From positions 1 through 27,389 of the forward strand of contig CAMLGR010000050.1 in assembly GCA_946479615.1 (NCBI GenBank): a stretch of DNA of 27,389 nt. Reading direction: 5' to 3'. The number at the start of each line of letters is the position of its first letter. Positions within the stretch are counted from its first letter, which is position 1. Positions 1 through 6,619 of the stretch are shown one piece after another. A program made the position numbers and the translations under genes. The notes beneath the pieces are model-generated. The model was not told where the DNA came from. It saw only the letters and a list, made by a program, of their open reading frames with translations, and ran no database searches. Origin of the DNA: an uncultured Bacteroidota bacterium (lineage in GTDB: Bacteria > Bacteroidota > Bacteroidia > Chitinophagales > Chitinophagaceae).

Positions 1-64
1 CCATCTTGTATCAATTTACAAATTTTGTAATTGACACACTTATTTGAGCATACTCATAAAAACA

Positions 65-93
65 ATTTGCCCGCGGTTTAACCGCGGGCAAAT
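65..93. terminator. GC-rich perfect hairpin, possible terminator
   Basis: Two perfect 14-bp arms (65-78 and 80-93, core GCCCGCGG/CCGCGGGC) surround a single unpaired base. A T-rich stretch follows on the plus strand and an A-rich stretch precedes it, so it could terminate transcription from either side. No gene is visible in the first 262 bases, so the gene it serves may lie outside the window. Confidence 0.5.
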
Positions 94-96
94 CAG

Positions 97-221
97 TTTT
101 ATATCCATCCAATCAGTTTCATCCGTGTTCCATATCATCGCTTTCAACAGTCAAGGCACTTACCAGCGAAACAAATCCATTTTATATCCGTCCATCCAAT
201 TCCATCCGTGTTCTATATCAT
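97..221. repeat. two imperfect 42-bp direct repeats
   Basis: Units at 97-138 and 180-221 share the words TTTTATATCC, CCATCCAAT, CATCCGTGTTC and ATATCAT. Their starts are 83 bp apart. They lie in the non-coding stretch downstream of the minus-strand pduO gene. The ATCCGTGT word recurs in the palindrome at 26918-26971, which suggests a dispersed intergenic repeat family. No coding function is apparent between 1 and 262. Confidence 0.6.
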
Positions 222-262
222 TAGCCAACTAATTACAGGCCGTCACAATCAAATAAAAAATC

Positions 263-823
263 TCACACCCTCGGTTTCCACGGAATTTCTGTAGCATTCA
301 ATGCAAACGCCGTATAACGAGCCAGTACAAACAGGTAATCGCTCAATCGGTTCAGGTACCTGATCACGATCGCTTCTACTTCCTCCGCTTCCAGTTGAAG
401 CTTTACACAACAACGTTCCGCCCTCCGGCACACACATCTTGATATATGTAATTGAGATACGGTTGGATGACCACCCGGAAGAATAAAACTTTTCATGGCC
501 GGTATCGTTTCATTCATACGATCCATTTCCGTTTCCAGCAACAAAATATCGCTGTCCTGTAAATCAGGGATCTTCATCTTCGGTTCTTTTACCGGGTCGC
601 AGGCCAGTGAAGAACCGACTGTAAACAACCGGTCCTGCACTTCCTTTAGAACAGTACGGCTTTTTTCATCCGCCAGCAGGTCGGCACACAGGCCTACCCA
701 GGAATTGAGTTCATCTACCGTTCCATAGGCTTCTATCCGTAAATGACTTTTGGAAACTTTAGTGCCACCAATCAATGAAGTGGTTCCCTTATCTCCTGTG
801 CGGGTGTATATTTTCATCGCCAT
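263..823 (-). CDS. pduO: PduO-type ATP:cob(I)alamin adenosyltransferase
   Basis: This cytoplasmic enzyme transfers the adenosyl group of ATP to cob(I)alamin and makes the coenzyme B12 used by enzymes such as methylmalonyl-CoA mutase. The 186 residues match the usual PduO length. Visible family signatures are the N-terminal TRTGDKGTTSLIGG segment (residues 7-20, ATP binding), the CRRAER helix (residues 132-137) and the C-terminal YLNRLSDYLFVLAR block (156-169). The start is the ATG at 823; another ATG lies two codons in. It is codirectional with the ABC ATPase upstream, but a 92-bp repeat-containing gap separates them, so co-transcription is uncertain. No cobalamin riboswitch is evident. The identification is strong; the metabolic partner is not in the window. 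Confidence 0.93.
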   Translation of the reverse strand: MAMKIYTRTGDKGTTSLIGGTKVSKSHLRIEAYGTVDELNSWVGLCADLLADEKSRTVLKEVQDRLFTVGSSLACDPVKEPKMKIPDLQDSDILLLETEMDRMNETIPAMKSFILPGGHPTVSQLHISRCVCRRAERCCVKLQLEAEEVEAIVIRYLNRLSDYLFVLARYTAFALNATEIPWKPRV

Positions 824-837
824 AGTCGAGGGGGTGA

Positions 838-936
838 ATGGTGAATAGTCAATAGTGAATAGTGAGTGGTGAGTAGTGAATGATGCGCGATAAGATTTAA
901 TTCATAATTCATAACTCATAATTCACTATTCACCAT
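838..936. repeat. GTGAATA-rich hairpin repeat, copy 1
   Basis: Perfect 12-bp arms at 838-849 and 925-936 enclose tandem-like GTGAATAGT words and an ATTCATAATTCATAA stretch. It shares an exact 20-bp word (841-860) and an exact 17-bp word (890-906) with the second copy at 1661-1729. The right arm runs into the 3' end of the ABC ATPase gene. It may act as a 3' hairpin, but it lacks the GC-stem plus T-tract of a classic terminator. Confidence 0.75.
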
Positions 937-1626
937 CGCTGCTGTTTTTCGTTTATCGCTTTCTATAACGCCGTCCCTTAACCGTACGATCCGTTGCGCA
1001 AAGTTGGCGATATCTTCTTCGTGTGTAACCAATACCACTGTATTTCCATTGGCGTGAATATTTCCGAATATATCCATGATCTCGTACGATGTTTTGGAAT
1101 CGAGGTTACCGGTAGGTTCATCCGCCAGTATCAATGAAGGATCATTCACCAATGCCCGGGCGATCGCTACCCGCTGGCTTTGTCCGCCCGAAAGTTCATT
1201 GGGCTTGTGATGAGATCGTTCGGTAAGATTCACCATATCCAGTACGTGCATGGCTTTTTCATTCCGCAATTTTTTACTCATGCCGGAATAGACCAATGGA
1301 AGAGCTACATTCTCCAGTGCCGTAAGACGGGGCAACAGGTTGAATTGCTGGAACACAAAACCGATTTCTTTATTCCGTATTTCGGCAAGTGAATTGTCTT
1401 CCATCGTACTTACATCATGACTGTTCAGGATATACTTGCCGGCAGAAGGAGTATCCAGGCAACCCAGGATATTCATCAATGTACTTTTGCCCGAACCCGA
1501 AGGTCCCATCAATGCCACATATTCATTCTTGAAAATATCGAGCGATACACCTTTCAATACCTCGAGCACATTCTTTCCCATGTAATAGCTCTTGCGGATA
1601 TTTTCGAGATGAATGATAGATGTCAT
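916..1626 (-). CDS. ABC transporter ATP-binding protein (LolD/MacB type)
   Basis: This is the ATPase subunit of an ABC system of the LolD/MacB/FtsE class, which couples ATP hydrolysis to lipoprotein release or peptide/macrolide export at the inner membrane. Walker A is GPSGSGKST (residues 41-49), the Q-loop is VFQQFNLL (91-98), the signature is LSGGQ (145-149), Walker B is LILADE (165-170) and the H-loop is His202. The PTGNLDS sequence after Walker B is typical of this class. The 236 residues fit a stand-alone subunit. No permease gene is next to it, so the partner must be encoded elsewhere and the substrate is unknown. The last residues MVNSEL are encoded by the intergenic repeat that overlaps the gene end. 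Confidence 0.93.
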   Translation of the reverse strand: MTSIIHLENIRKSYYMGKNVLEVLKGVSLDIFKNEYVALMGPSGSGKSTLMNILGCLDTPSAGKYILNSHDVSTMEDNSLAEIRNKEIGFVFQQFNLLPRLTALENVALPLVYSGMSKKLRNEKAMHVLDMVNLTERSHHKPNELSGGQSQRVAIARALVNDPSLILADEPTGNLDSKTSYEIMDIFGNIHANGNTVVLVTHEEDIANFAQRIVRLRDGVIESDKRKTAAMVNSEL

Positions 1627-1660
1627 AGCGTATATTGAGTGGTGAATGGTGAGGGGTCAA

Positions 1661-1729
1661 TGGTGAATAGTCAATAGTGAATGATGAGCAATAAGATTTA
1701 ATTCATATTTCACTATTGACTATTCACCA
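1661..1729. repeat. GTGAATA-rich hairpin repeat, copy 2
   Basis: Perfect 21-bp arms at 1661-1681 and 1709-1729 enclose a 27-bp loop. The loop contains the same 17-bp word (1691-1707) that is found in copy 1. It lies between gatC and the ABC ATPase gene; the gatC stop codon is at 1731-1733, directly beside the arm. The two copies therefore flank the ABC ATPase gene in the same orientation. Confidence 0.85.
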
Positions 1730-1730
1730 C

Positions 1731-2021
1731 TCACCTTTTAATTACTTTCGGTACTTTGAAAAATTCTTCATCATGCAAAGGTGCGTTTTTTAAGGCTTCT
1801 TCGCGGCTGATCGATCCTTTTACCTCATCATCCCGCAGCACATTTACCTCACTGCTCATGTGCAGTAAAGGTTCTACCCCTTCCAGGTTCAGTTCATCGA
1901 GCTTCTCTACAAAAGCGATCATCCGCTGAAGATCGGTTTTGATTTCTTTCTTCTCCTCTTCATTGAACTGTAAGCGGGCCAGGTGTGCCAGCTTATCCAC
2001 CATGCCATCGTTTATTTCCAT
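1731..2021 (-). CDS. gatC: Asp-tRNA(Asn)/Glu-tRNA(Gln) amidotransferase subunit C
   Basis: GatC is the small stabilising subunit of the GatCAB complex, which amidates misacylated Glu-tRNA(Gln) or Asp-tRNA(Asn). The 96 residues match the family length. The family pattern is visible as an N-terminal KLAHLARLQF helix, then the FVEKLDELNLEGVEPL linker that ends in a conserved acidic/Pro segment, and a C-terminal HDEEFFKVPKVI tail that wraps GatA/GatB. GatA and GatB genes are absent from the window, as is common when gatC stands alone. It diverges from trpS, with a -7 box (TATATTTG) only four bases before its ATG. Confidence 0.93.
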   Translation of the reverse strand: MEINDGMVDKLAHLARLQFNEEEKKEIKTDLQRMIAFVEKLDELNLEGVEPLLHMSSEVNVLRDDEVKGSISREEALKNAPLHDEEFFKVPKVIKR

Positions 2022-2025
2022 GCTA

Positions 2026-2033
2026 CAAATATA
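2026..2033 (-). promoter_or_regulatory. -7 promoter box of gatC
   Basis: The minus strand reads TATATTTG, an exact match to the Bacteroidota TAnnTTTG element. Only four bases lie between its last G and the gatC ATG, so the transcript should start at or next to the start codon. Confidence 0.65.
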
Positions 2034-2084
2034 GGTGACAGTCAGCAGTCAGCAGCCCGACTGCCGCACTGCCACCGACTTTCC

Positions 2085-2092
2085 TATCTTTG
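2085..2092 (+). promoter_or_regulatory. -7 promoter box of trpS
   Basis: TATCTTTG exactly matches TAnnTTTG and ends five bases before the trpS ATG at 2098. This box favours the ATG at 2098 over the upstream in-frame GTG-type start near 2035, whose codons would read through the promoter and the CAGTCAGCAG repeats. Confidence 0.65.
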
Positions 2093-2097
2093 CCGCC

Positions 2098-3102
2098 ATG
2101 TCAAAACACAAGGAAATAGTAATGAGCGGGATACGTCCCACCGGTTTTTTGCATCTGGGCAATTATTTTGGCGCTTTGCGGAATTATGTGCTGATGCAGG
2201 AAGAATATGAATGTTTTTTTATGATCGCCGACCTGCATTCATTGACCACTCACCCTGATACCAAAGACCTTAAAAGAAATGTGCAACGGGTATTGGCCGA
2301 GTATATCGCCTGTGGTCTTGACCCCGACAGGGTAGCGCTTTTTTGCCAGAGCCATGTATATGAGACCTCCGAATTGTATCTCTACCTGAATATGCTGGCC
2401 TATAAGGGCGAACTGGAAAAGACGGTCACTTTTAAAGATAAGGTAAGGTTACAACCGCAGAACGTAAATACAGGGCTGCTGACCTACCCGGTCTTACAGG
2501 CAGCAGATATCCTGTTGCACCGTGCTTCGCTCGTGCCGGTAGGAAAGGACCAGGAACAGCACCTGGAAATGGCCCGGACCTATGTGAACCGGTTTAATCA
2601 CCGGTATGGCGATGTATTCCCGGAACCGGTCGCTTTTAATTATGGAAGCGAGTTGCTGAAAGTGCCCAGCCTCGATGGCAGCGGTAAAATGAGTAAGAGT
2701 GAGAACCAAATGGCCACCTTATACCTGTCCGATGAAGATGAAATGATCCGTAAAAAAGTGCGGAAAGCAAAATCAGATAGCGGCCCTTCGGAGCCAAACA
2801 GTGTCATGCCTGATTATATAGAAAACCTGTTCCTGTTGATGAAACTGGTTAGTTCTGCTGATACTGTACAGAAATTTACAGATGATTTTAATACTGCTAC
2901 GATTCAGTATGGTAAAATGAAGGACCAACTGGCAACCGATATGGTCAACTTTATTTCCCCGATACGGCAGAAGGTGAATGCGATCCTGGAAGATGAAAAT
3001 TATCTGAAAGAGGTCATGGAAAAAGGCGCCACAAAAGCCCGTAAAAGTGCCGGTGCTACCATGGATATTGTACGCCAGGCAATGGGATTGAAATATTTTT
3101 AA
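2098..3102 (+). CDS. trpS: tryptophanyl-tRNA synthetase
   Basis: This class I synthetase charges tRNA(Trp) with tryptophan in the cytoplasm. From the chosen ATG it has 334 residues, the usual bacterial TrpS length. The HIGH-like motif is HLGN (residues 19-22) after GIRPTGFL, and the KMSKS motif is GKMSKSEN (196-203). The YPVLQAADILLH block (130-141), which shapes the tryptophan pocket, and the GKDQEQHLEMAR block (149-160) are also typical. A longer reading frame exists upstream, but its extra residues come from low-complexity CAGTCAGCAG repeats and the promoter. The gene diverges from gatC and is followed by the deoxynucleoside kinase 82 bp downstream. Confidence 0.96.
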   Translation: MSKHKEIVMSGIRPTGFLHLGNYFGALRNYVLMQEEYECFFMIADLHSLTTHPDTKDLKRNVQRVLAEYIACGLDPDRVALFCQSHVYETSELYLYLNMLAYKGELEKTVTFKDKVRLQPQNVNTGLLTYPVLQAADILLHRASLVPVGKDQEQHLEMARTYVNRFNHRYGDVFPEPVAFNYGSELLKVPSLDGSGKMSKSENQMATLYLSDEDEMIRKKVRKAKSDSGPSEPNSVMPDYIENLFLLMKLVSSADTVQKFTDDFNTATIQYGKMKDQLATDMVNFISPIRQKVNAILEDENYLKEVMEKGATKARKSAGATMDIVRQAMGLKYF

Positions 3103-3184
3103 AAAATACCATTTAACAAATCCCAAATTCCAAAATAAGTTATACTTTGAACGTTCCGCATTTTGAACATGCTAATAATTGAAT

Positions 3185-3820
3185 ATGGCAAAGGCAAAAA
3201 AACCAAAGCACATAGCAGTCGCAGGTAATATAGGAGCAGGCAAGACGACCTTGACCGAAATGCTGAGCAAACATTATAAATGGATACCGAATTTTGAAGA
3301 TGTGGATCATAATCCTTATCTCATGGATTTCTATGAGGATATGCCACGCTGGAGCTTTAACCTGCAGATCTATTTCTTGAATAGCCGTTTGCAGCAACTG
3401 GTAGAAATTCAAAAAGGAAGTGAAACCGTTATACAGGACCGCACCATCTATGAGGATGCAAACATTTTTGCTCCCAACCTCCATGAAATGGGATTGATGA
3501 GCAAACGTGATTTCGATAATTACTTTCATTTTTTCCAGACACTGAAAACACTGGTACAGCCTCCCGACCTGCTGATCTATCTCAATGCATCGGTGCCTAC
3601 CCTTGTCGGGCAGATACAGAAAAGAGGAAGAGAATACGAAGAAAATATCCGGCTCGATTATCTAAAGCGTCTCAACGAATATTACAACAAATGGATAGAT
3701 TCCTATAAAGAAGGACAGTTACTGGTCGTCGATGTCGACAAAAATAAATTTGCCGAAAAAGATGAAGACTTCGGTGATATTATCAGCAAAGTTGATGCTC
3801 AATTATACGGGTTGTTTTAA
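3185..3820 (+). CDS. deoxynucleoside kinase (dAK/dGK/dCK family)
   Basis: It phosphorylates deoxynucleosides for salvage of dNTP precursors in the cytoplasm. The 211 residues start at the ATG at 3185; a TTG two codons upstream is less likely. The P-loop is GNIGAGKTT (residues 14-22). A DRTIYED segment corresponds to the family DRS/ERS catalytic motif, and QKRGREYE plus the following arginine-containing helix form the LID region. A -7-like box (ATACTTTG, 3142-3149) lies upstream. Substrate preference (dA, dG or dC) cannot be read from the sequence. Downstream is a large inverted repeat that separates it from the convergent DUF922 gene. Confidence 0.9.
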   Translation: MAKAKKPKHIAVAGNIGAGKTTLTEMLSKHYKWIPNFEDVDHNPYLMDFYEDMPRWSFNLQIYFLNSRLQQLVEIQKGSETVIQDRTIYEDANIFAPNLHEMGLMSKRDFDNYFHFFQTLKTLVQPPDLLIYLNASVPTLVGQIQKRGREYEENIRLDYLKRLNEYYNKWIDSYKEGQLLVVDVDKNKFAEKDEDFGDIISKVDAQLYGLF

Positions 3821-3843
3821 TAAATAAGAAATGAAAAATAAGC

Positions 3844-3959
3844 AATGAGGAAGTAAATGTAAAACCGCAGAATGTAAAATATAAAATGTAAAAAGGGTTC
3901 CTGCTGTCAGAAACCCTTTTACATTTTATATTTTGCGGTTTTACATTTACTTCCTCATT
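3844..3959. repeat. 116-bp inverted repeat between convergent genes
   Basis: Outer arms 3844-3869 and 3934-3959 are perfect over 26 bp. An inner pair (ATAAAATGTAAAAAGGGTT against its near complement ending at about 3929) extends the stem after one asymmetric bulge. The words AAATGTAAAA and AAATATAAAATG recur within each arm. It sits between the 3' ends of the kinase and the DUF922 gene and could serve as a bidirectional terminator or RNA-stabilising hairpin. Confidence 0.85.
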
Positions 3960-3979
3960 CCTTATTATTCTTTACTTTC

Positions 3980-4513
3980 TCAATAATCCGCATACTTCTC
4001 ATACTCCTTCAACATCCCCGCAATTTTCTTCAGCCATTCTTCCTGTTTATCTTTAATAATACTGTGATCGGTTTCCTTATCATACGCATCCTGCATTTCT
4101 TCTTTTTCATCCACTACATCTTCATACATTTTTCGCAGATCGTTCTTATATGTGTTGCTGTTGAATTTATAAGCTGCCATTTTCATATTCAGCCGGCGGG
4201 CAAATATTTCGGCAATATCAAAATGTCCCTGTTCATGATTAAGGATATGCTGGTTCTTATGAATACCCCAGGACCTTGTTTTTGAAAAACTGCAACTGAT
4301 CTTATAGGTAAGCCCCTTCGGACTGAAATTATAATCGATACCCAGGTAGGTCGAAGTAGAAGCGGCAGCGCCCGAACCGATATCGGCCTTGCCTTTATAA
4401 TCGTCCCAGGTAAGCCGCTGACCAGCTTTCCAGTAAATCAATTCATCGCCTTTGTCCTGCGCAGGCGACAAAAAGGGCAACAGGGCCAGCGATAGCAACA
4501 GAAGTTTATTCAT
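3980..4513 (-). CDS. secreted DUF922 protein with HEXXH motif
   Basis: The 177-residue precursor begins with a Sec-type signal peptide (MNKLLLLSLALLPFLSPAQ, probable cleavage after about residue 19). The mature part has the motif HEQGH (residues 93-97) followed by Glu102, the arrangement of a zinc metallopeptidase active site. This fits the DUF922 family, whose members are annotated as putative secreted zinc-dependent proteases without strong biochemical proof. The WDDYKG segment near residue 36 is also characteristic of the family. The C-terminal third is charged and helical (EEMQDAYDKETDH onward). It lies downstream of pckA on the same strand, but a strong terminator separates them. The substrate is unknown. 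Confidence 0.8.
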   Translation of the reverse strand: MNKLLLLSLALLPFLSPAQDKGDELIYWKAGQRLTWDDYKGKADIGSGAAASTSTYLGIDYNFSPKGLTYKISCSFSKTRSWGIHKNQHILNHEQGHFDIAEIFARRLNMKMAAYKFNSNTYKNDLRKMYEDVVDEKEEMQDAYDKETDHSIIKDKQEEWLKKIAGMLKEYEKYADY

Positions 4514-4560
4514 GATTTGCTTTAACGTGAAATTCTACAATAAATGCTTAAAGAAATACT

Positions 4561-4591
4561 AAAAAAAACTCCCCCGGTTAATTCCGGGGGA
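4561..4591 (-). terminator. intrinsic terminator of pckA
   Basis: On the minus strand, nine-bp GC-rich arms (4583-4591 and 4568-4576, CTCCCCCGG/CCGGGGGAG) enclose a six-base loop and are followed by a run of seven or more T. The position, 34 bp after the pckA stop, fits a Rho-independent terminator. Confidence 0.9.
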
Positions 4592-4624
4592 GCATCTTTA
4601 GCAGGCAATCGTCAGTAATTACTC

Positions 4625-6229
4625 TCAAAACTTTGGCGCAGCAGCCAAAACTTCCTCTGATACACCGTCCTTGTATTTTTCAAAATTTTTTATAAATAAA
4701 CCCGCGAGATGTTTCGCCTTTTCATCATAAGCCTCCTTATTATCCCAGGTATTACGGGGATTCAGCAAGGAAGAAGGCACTTCGGGGCAAGCCGTAGGAA
4801 TGGCCACGCCGAATACGGGGCAGGTTTCAAAATTGGCATTATCCAGTCTTCCCTTCAACGCGGCTGTGATCATCGCCCGCGTATATTTCAATTTCATACG
4901 GCTGCCGGTTCCATAAGGGCCATCGGTCCAGCCGGTATTGATCATCCATACATTCACCTGGTTTTTCTGCATTTTTTCACCCAGCATCATGGCATATTTT
5001 CCGGGATGCAATGGCAGGAACGGCGCACCGAAACAAGCGCTGAAGGTTGACTTCGGTTCTGTTACGCCTGCTTCTGTACCTGCAACCTTGGCTGTGTACC
5101 CGGAAATAAACTGGTACATCGCCTGGCCGGGTGTAAGCTTTGAGACCGGAGGCAATACACCATAGGCATCACAGGTAAGAAAGAAAATATTTTTAGGTAA
5201 GCCACCGATCGAAGGCTCCTGTGCATTACTGATAAAATCAAGTGGGTAAGAAACACGGGTATTCTCCGTAACAGAAGCATCATCGAAATTGATGCGGTTA
5301 GTGCCCGGGAAAAAACTTGTATTCTCTACCAGCGCTCCCGGTTTGATCGCACGGAAGATCTCCGGCTCTTTTTCTTCGGTAAGATTGATCGTCTTTGCAT
5401 AACAGCCCCCTTCAAAATTAAAGATCGTATCTGCTGTCCAGGCATGTTCATCATCACCGATCAGTTTGCGTTCGGGGTCTGCACTCAATGTTGTTTTGCC
5501 TGTACCACTCAATCCAAAGAAAATAGCTGTATCACCGGCTTCTCCCATATTGGCGCTGCAATGCATGCTCAGTACATTTCTTTCGTGCGGCAATATGTAA
5601 TTAAGTATAGTAAAGATGCCTTTCTTGATTTCACCGGTATAACCGGTACCTGCGATCAGGATCATTTTATGTTTGAATGAAACAACGGCACAATTATGCT
5701 GGCGGATACCGCATTCAACCGGGTCGAGTAATAATCCGGGTGCAGAAAGGATCTGCCAGCCGGGAAGGAAATTATCGAGTTCTTCTTCCGTTGGACGAAG
5801 AAACATATTGTAAGCAAATAAATTATTCGATGGCCGTTCGTTCACAACGCGGATATTGATCCGGTAACGGGGATCGGCACAGGCATAGCAATCGCGTACC
5901 CATAACTCTGATAAGGAATTAAAATAAGCGATCATCTTTTTATAAATGATATCGAAATGAGCAGGGTCAACCGGGATATTAAAATCGTTCCAGTTAACCG
6001 AATCGGCACTGAACTCATCCTTTACTATGAACTTATCTTTTGGTGAACGGCCGGTGAACTCGCCGGTTTGAATGACCAGGGCTCCTGTATCATTCAATAC
6101 TCCCTGCTTTAATCGTAAAGAATCCTGCACCAGTTCTTCGGGTGTCAGCTGGTAACGGATAGTATCAATGTTTTTGATTCCCAGCCTCAGCAGATTTTGA
6201 GGAGGGCGGTTTAATACGGTCAATGACAT
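4625..6229 (-). CDS. pckA: phosphoenolpyruvate carboxykinase (ATP)
   Basis: PckA converts oxaloacetate and ATP to phosphoenolpyruvate, CO2 and ADP, the entry step of gluconeogenesis. Some Bacteroidota run it in reverse for CO2 fixation. From the ATG at 6229 it has 534 residues, in the family range. The kinase P-loop GLSGTGKTTLSAD is at residues 239-251, followed by the metal-binding LIGDDEHAW (257-264). The substrate-binding FTGRSPKDK (58-66) and YTGEIKKG (197-204) are present. An in-frame TTG 24 bases upstream lies within a -7-like TTACTTTG box, so the ATG is preferred. It diverges from pepP across a 390-bp region with a long palindrome and ends at a strong terminator. Confidence 0.96.
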   Translation of the reverse strand: MSLTVLNRPPQNLLRLGIKNIDTIRYQLTPEELVQDSLRLKQGVLNDTGALVIQTGEFTGRSPKDKFIVKDEFSADSVNWNDFNIPVDPAHFDIIYKKMIAYFNSLSELWVRDCYACADPRYRINIRVVNERPSNNLFAYNMFLRPTEEELDNFLPGWQILSAPGLLLDPVECGIRQHNCAVVSFKHKMILIAGTGYTGEIKKGIFTILNYILPHERNVLSMHCSANMGEAGDTAIFFGLSGTGKTTLSADPERKLIGDDEHAWTADTIFNFEGGCYAKTINLTEEKEPEIFRAIKPGALVENTSFFPGTNRINFDDASVTENTRVSYPLDFISNAQEPSIGGLPKNIFFLTCDAYGVLPPVSKLTPGQAMYQFISGYTAKVAGTEAGVTEPKSTFSACFGAPFLPLHPGKYAMMLGEKMQKNQVNVWMINTGWTDGPYGTGSRMKLKYTRAMITAALKGRLDNANFETCPVFGVAIPTACPEVPSSLLNPRNTWDNKEAYDEKAKHLAGLFIKNFEKYKDGVSEEVLAAAPKF

Positions 6230-6485
6230 AGCACTCTCAGGTTTAGAGGACAAAGTAACTCACAAATTTCGTGAAATACAAACAACTGTTAGTAGTATTT
6301 TTTATACGTAAAGTCGTTTTTTCCATATTATATTGAATTATTTCTAAAATGATCCCTTGTTTTTGGCTAAAATTGAATAAAACGTTGATTGTCTTCAAGA
6401 AAAATCATTTCGGTCTAAATTCCCCTTATTAACAAATCACGGGGTTCCGGCAGACCCTTCGGGCTGGTTTTGTCCGGGTCTCGGT

Positions 6486-6540
6486 CGGACCTTGTTCGGA
6501 GATAAAGCGCTCCGAGCGCTTTATCTCCGAACAAGGTCCG
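6486..6540. repeat. 27-bp-arm palindrome with 1-base loop
   Basis: Arms 6486-6512 and 6514-6540 are perfectly complementary around C6513. Outer complementary words (GGTTTTG against CAAAAC, and ACGGGG near 6439 against CCCCGT near 6570) extend the symmetry. It contains ACCTTGTTCGGAG and GATAAAGCGCTC. It could form a cruciform or a stable hairpin in either transcript. Confidence 0.9.
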
Positions 6541-6595
6541 GCCAAAACATGGGGAAGGTGTCACCTTGCCCCGTTCACAGTTGTCGCACTCTCGT

Positions 6596-6603
6596 TATCT
6601 TTA
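6596..6603 (+). promoter_or_regulatory. -7 promoter box of pepP
   Basis: TATCTTTA differs from TAnnTTTG only at the last base. It lies 16 bases before the pepP ATG and is followed by GCCCTC, as is the very similar citrate synthase box (TACCTTTAGCCCTC). No convincing -33 element is seen at the usual spacing. Confidence 0.5.
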
Positions 6604-6619
6604 GCCCTCAATTTGTAAC

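Larger units (their letters stand above)
6230..6619. other. divergent intergenic region pckA/pepP
   Basis: About 390 bp without a gene. It contains the -7-like box of pckA on the minus strand (around 6251-6258), an AT-rich block (6290-6430), a GC-rich palindromic block (about 6437-6575) and the pepP -7 box. The palindromic block is unusual because it lies between two starts, not between two ends. Confidence 0.6.

Noticed and set aside
44..232. Short plus-strand reading frame of 62 codons at the window start
   Set aside because: It is built on the hairpin and the ATCCGTGT direct repeats, has no promoter box or family signature, and contains repeated low-complexity words.
263..1626. Cobalamin riboswitch controlling pduO
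   Set aside because: The pduO upstream gap is a GTGAATA hairpin repeat and shows no B12-box-like sequence.
838..1729. CRISPR array in the GTGAATA repeats
   Set aside because: Only two imperfect copies about 820 bp apart, no regular spacers and no cas genes.
2035..2097. N-terminal extension of TrpS
   Set aside because: The extra 21 codons read through CAGTCAGCAG repeats and the -7 box; the ATG at 2098 gives the family length.
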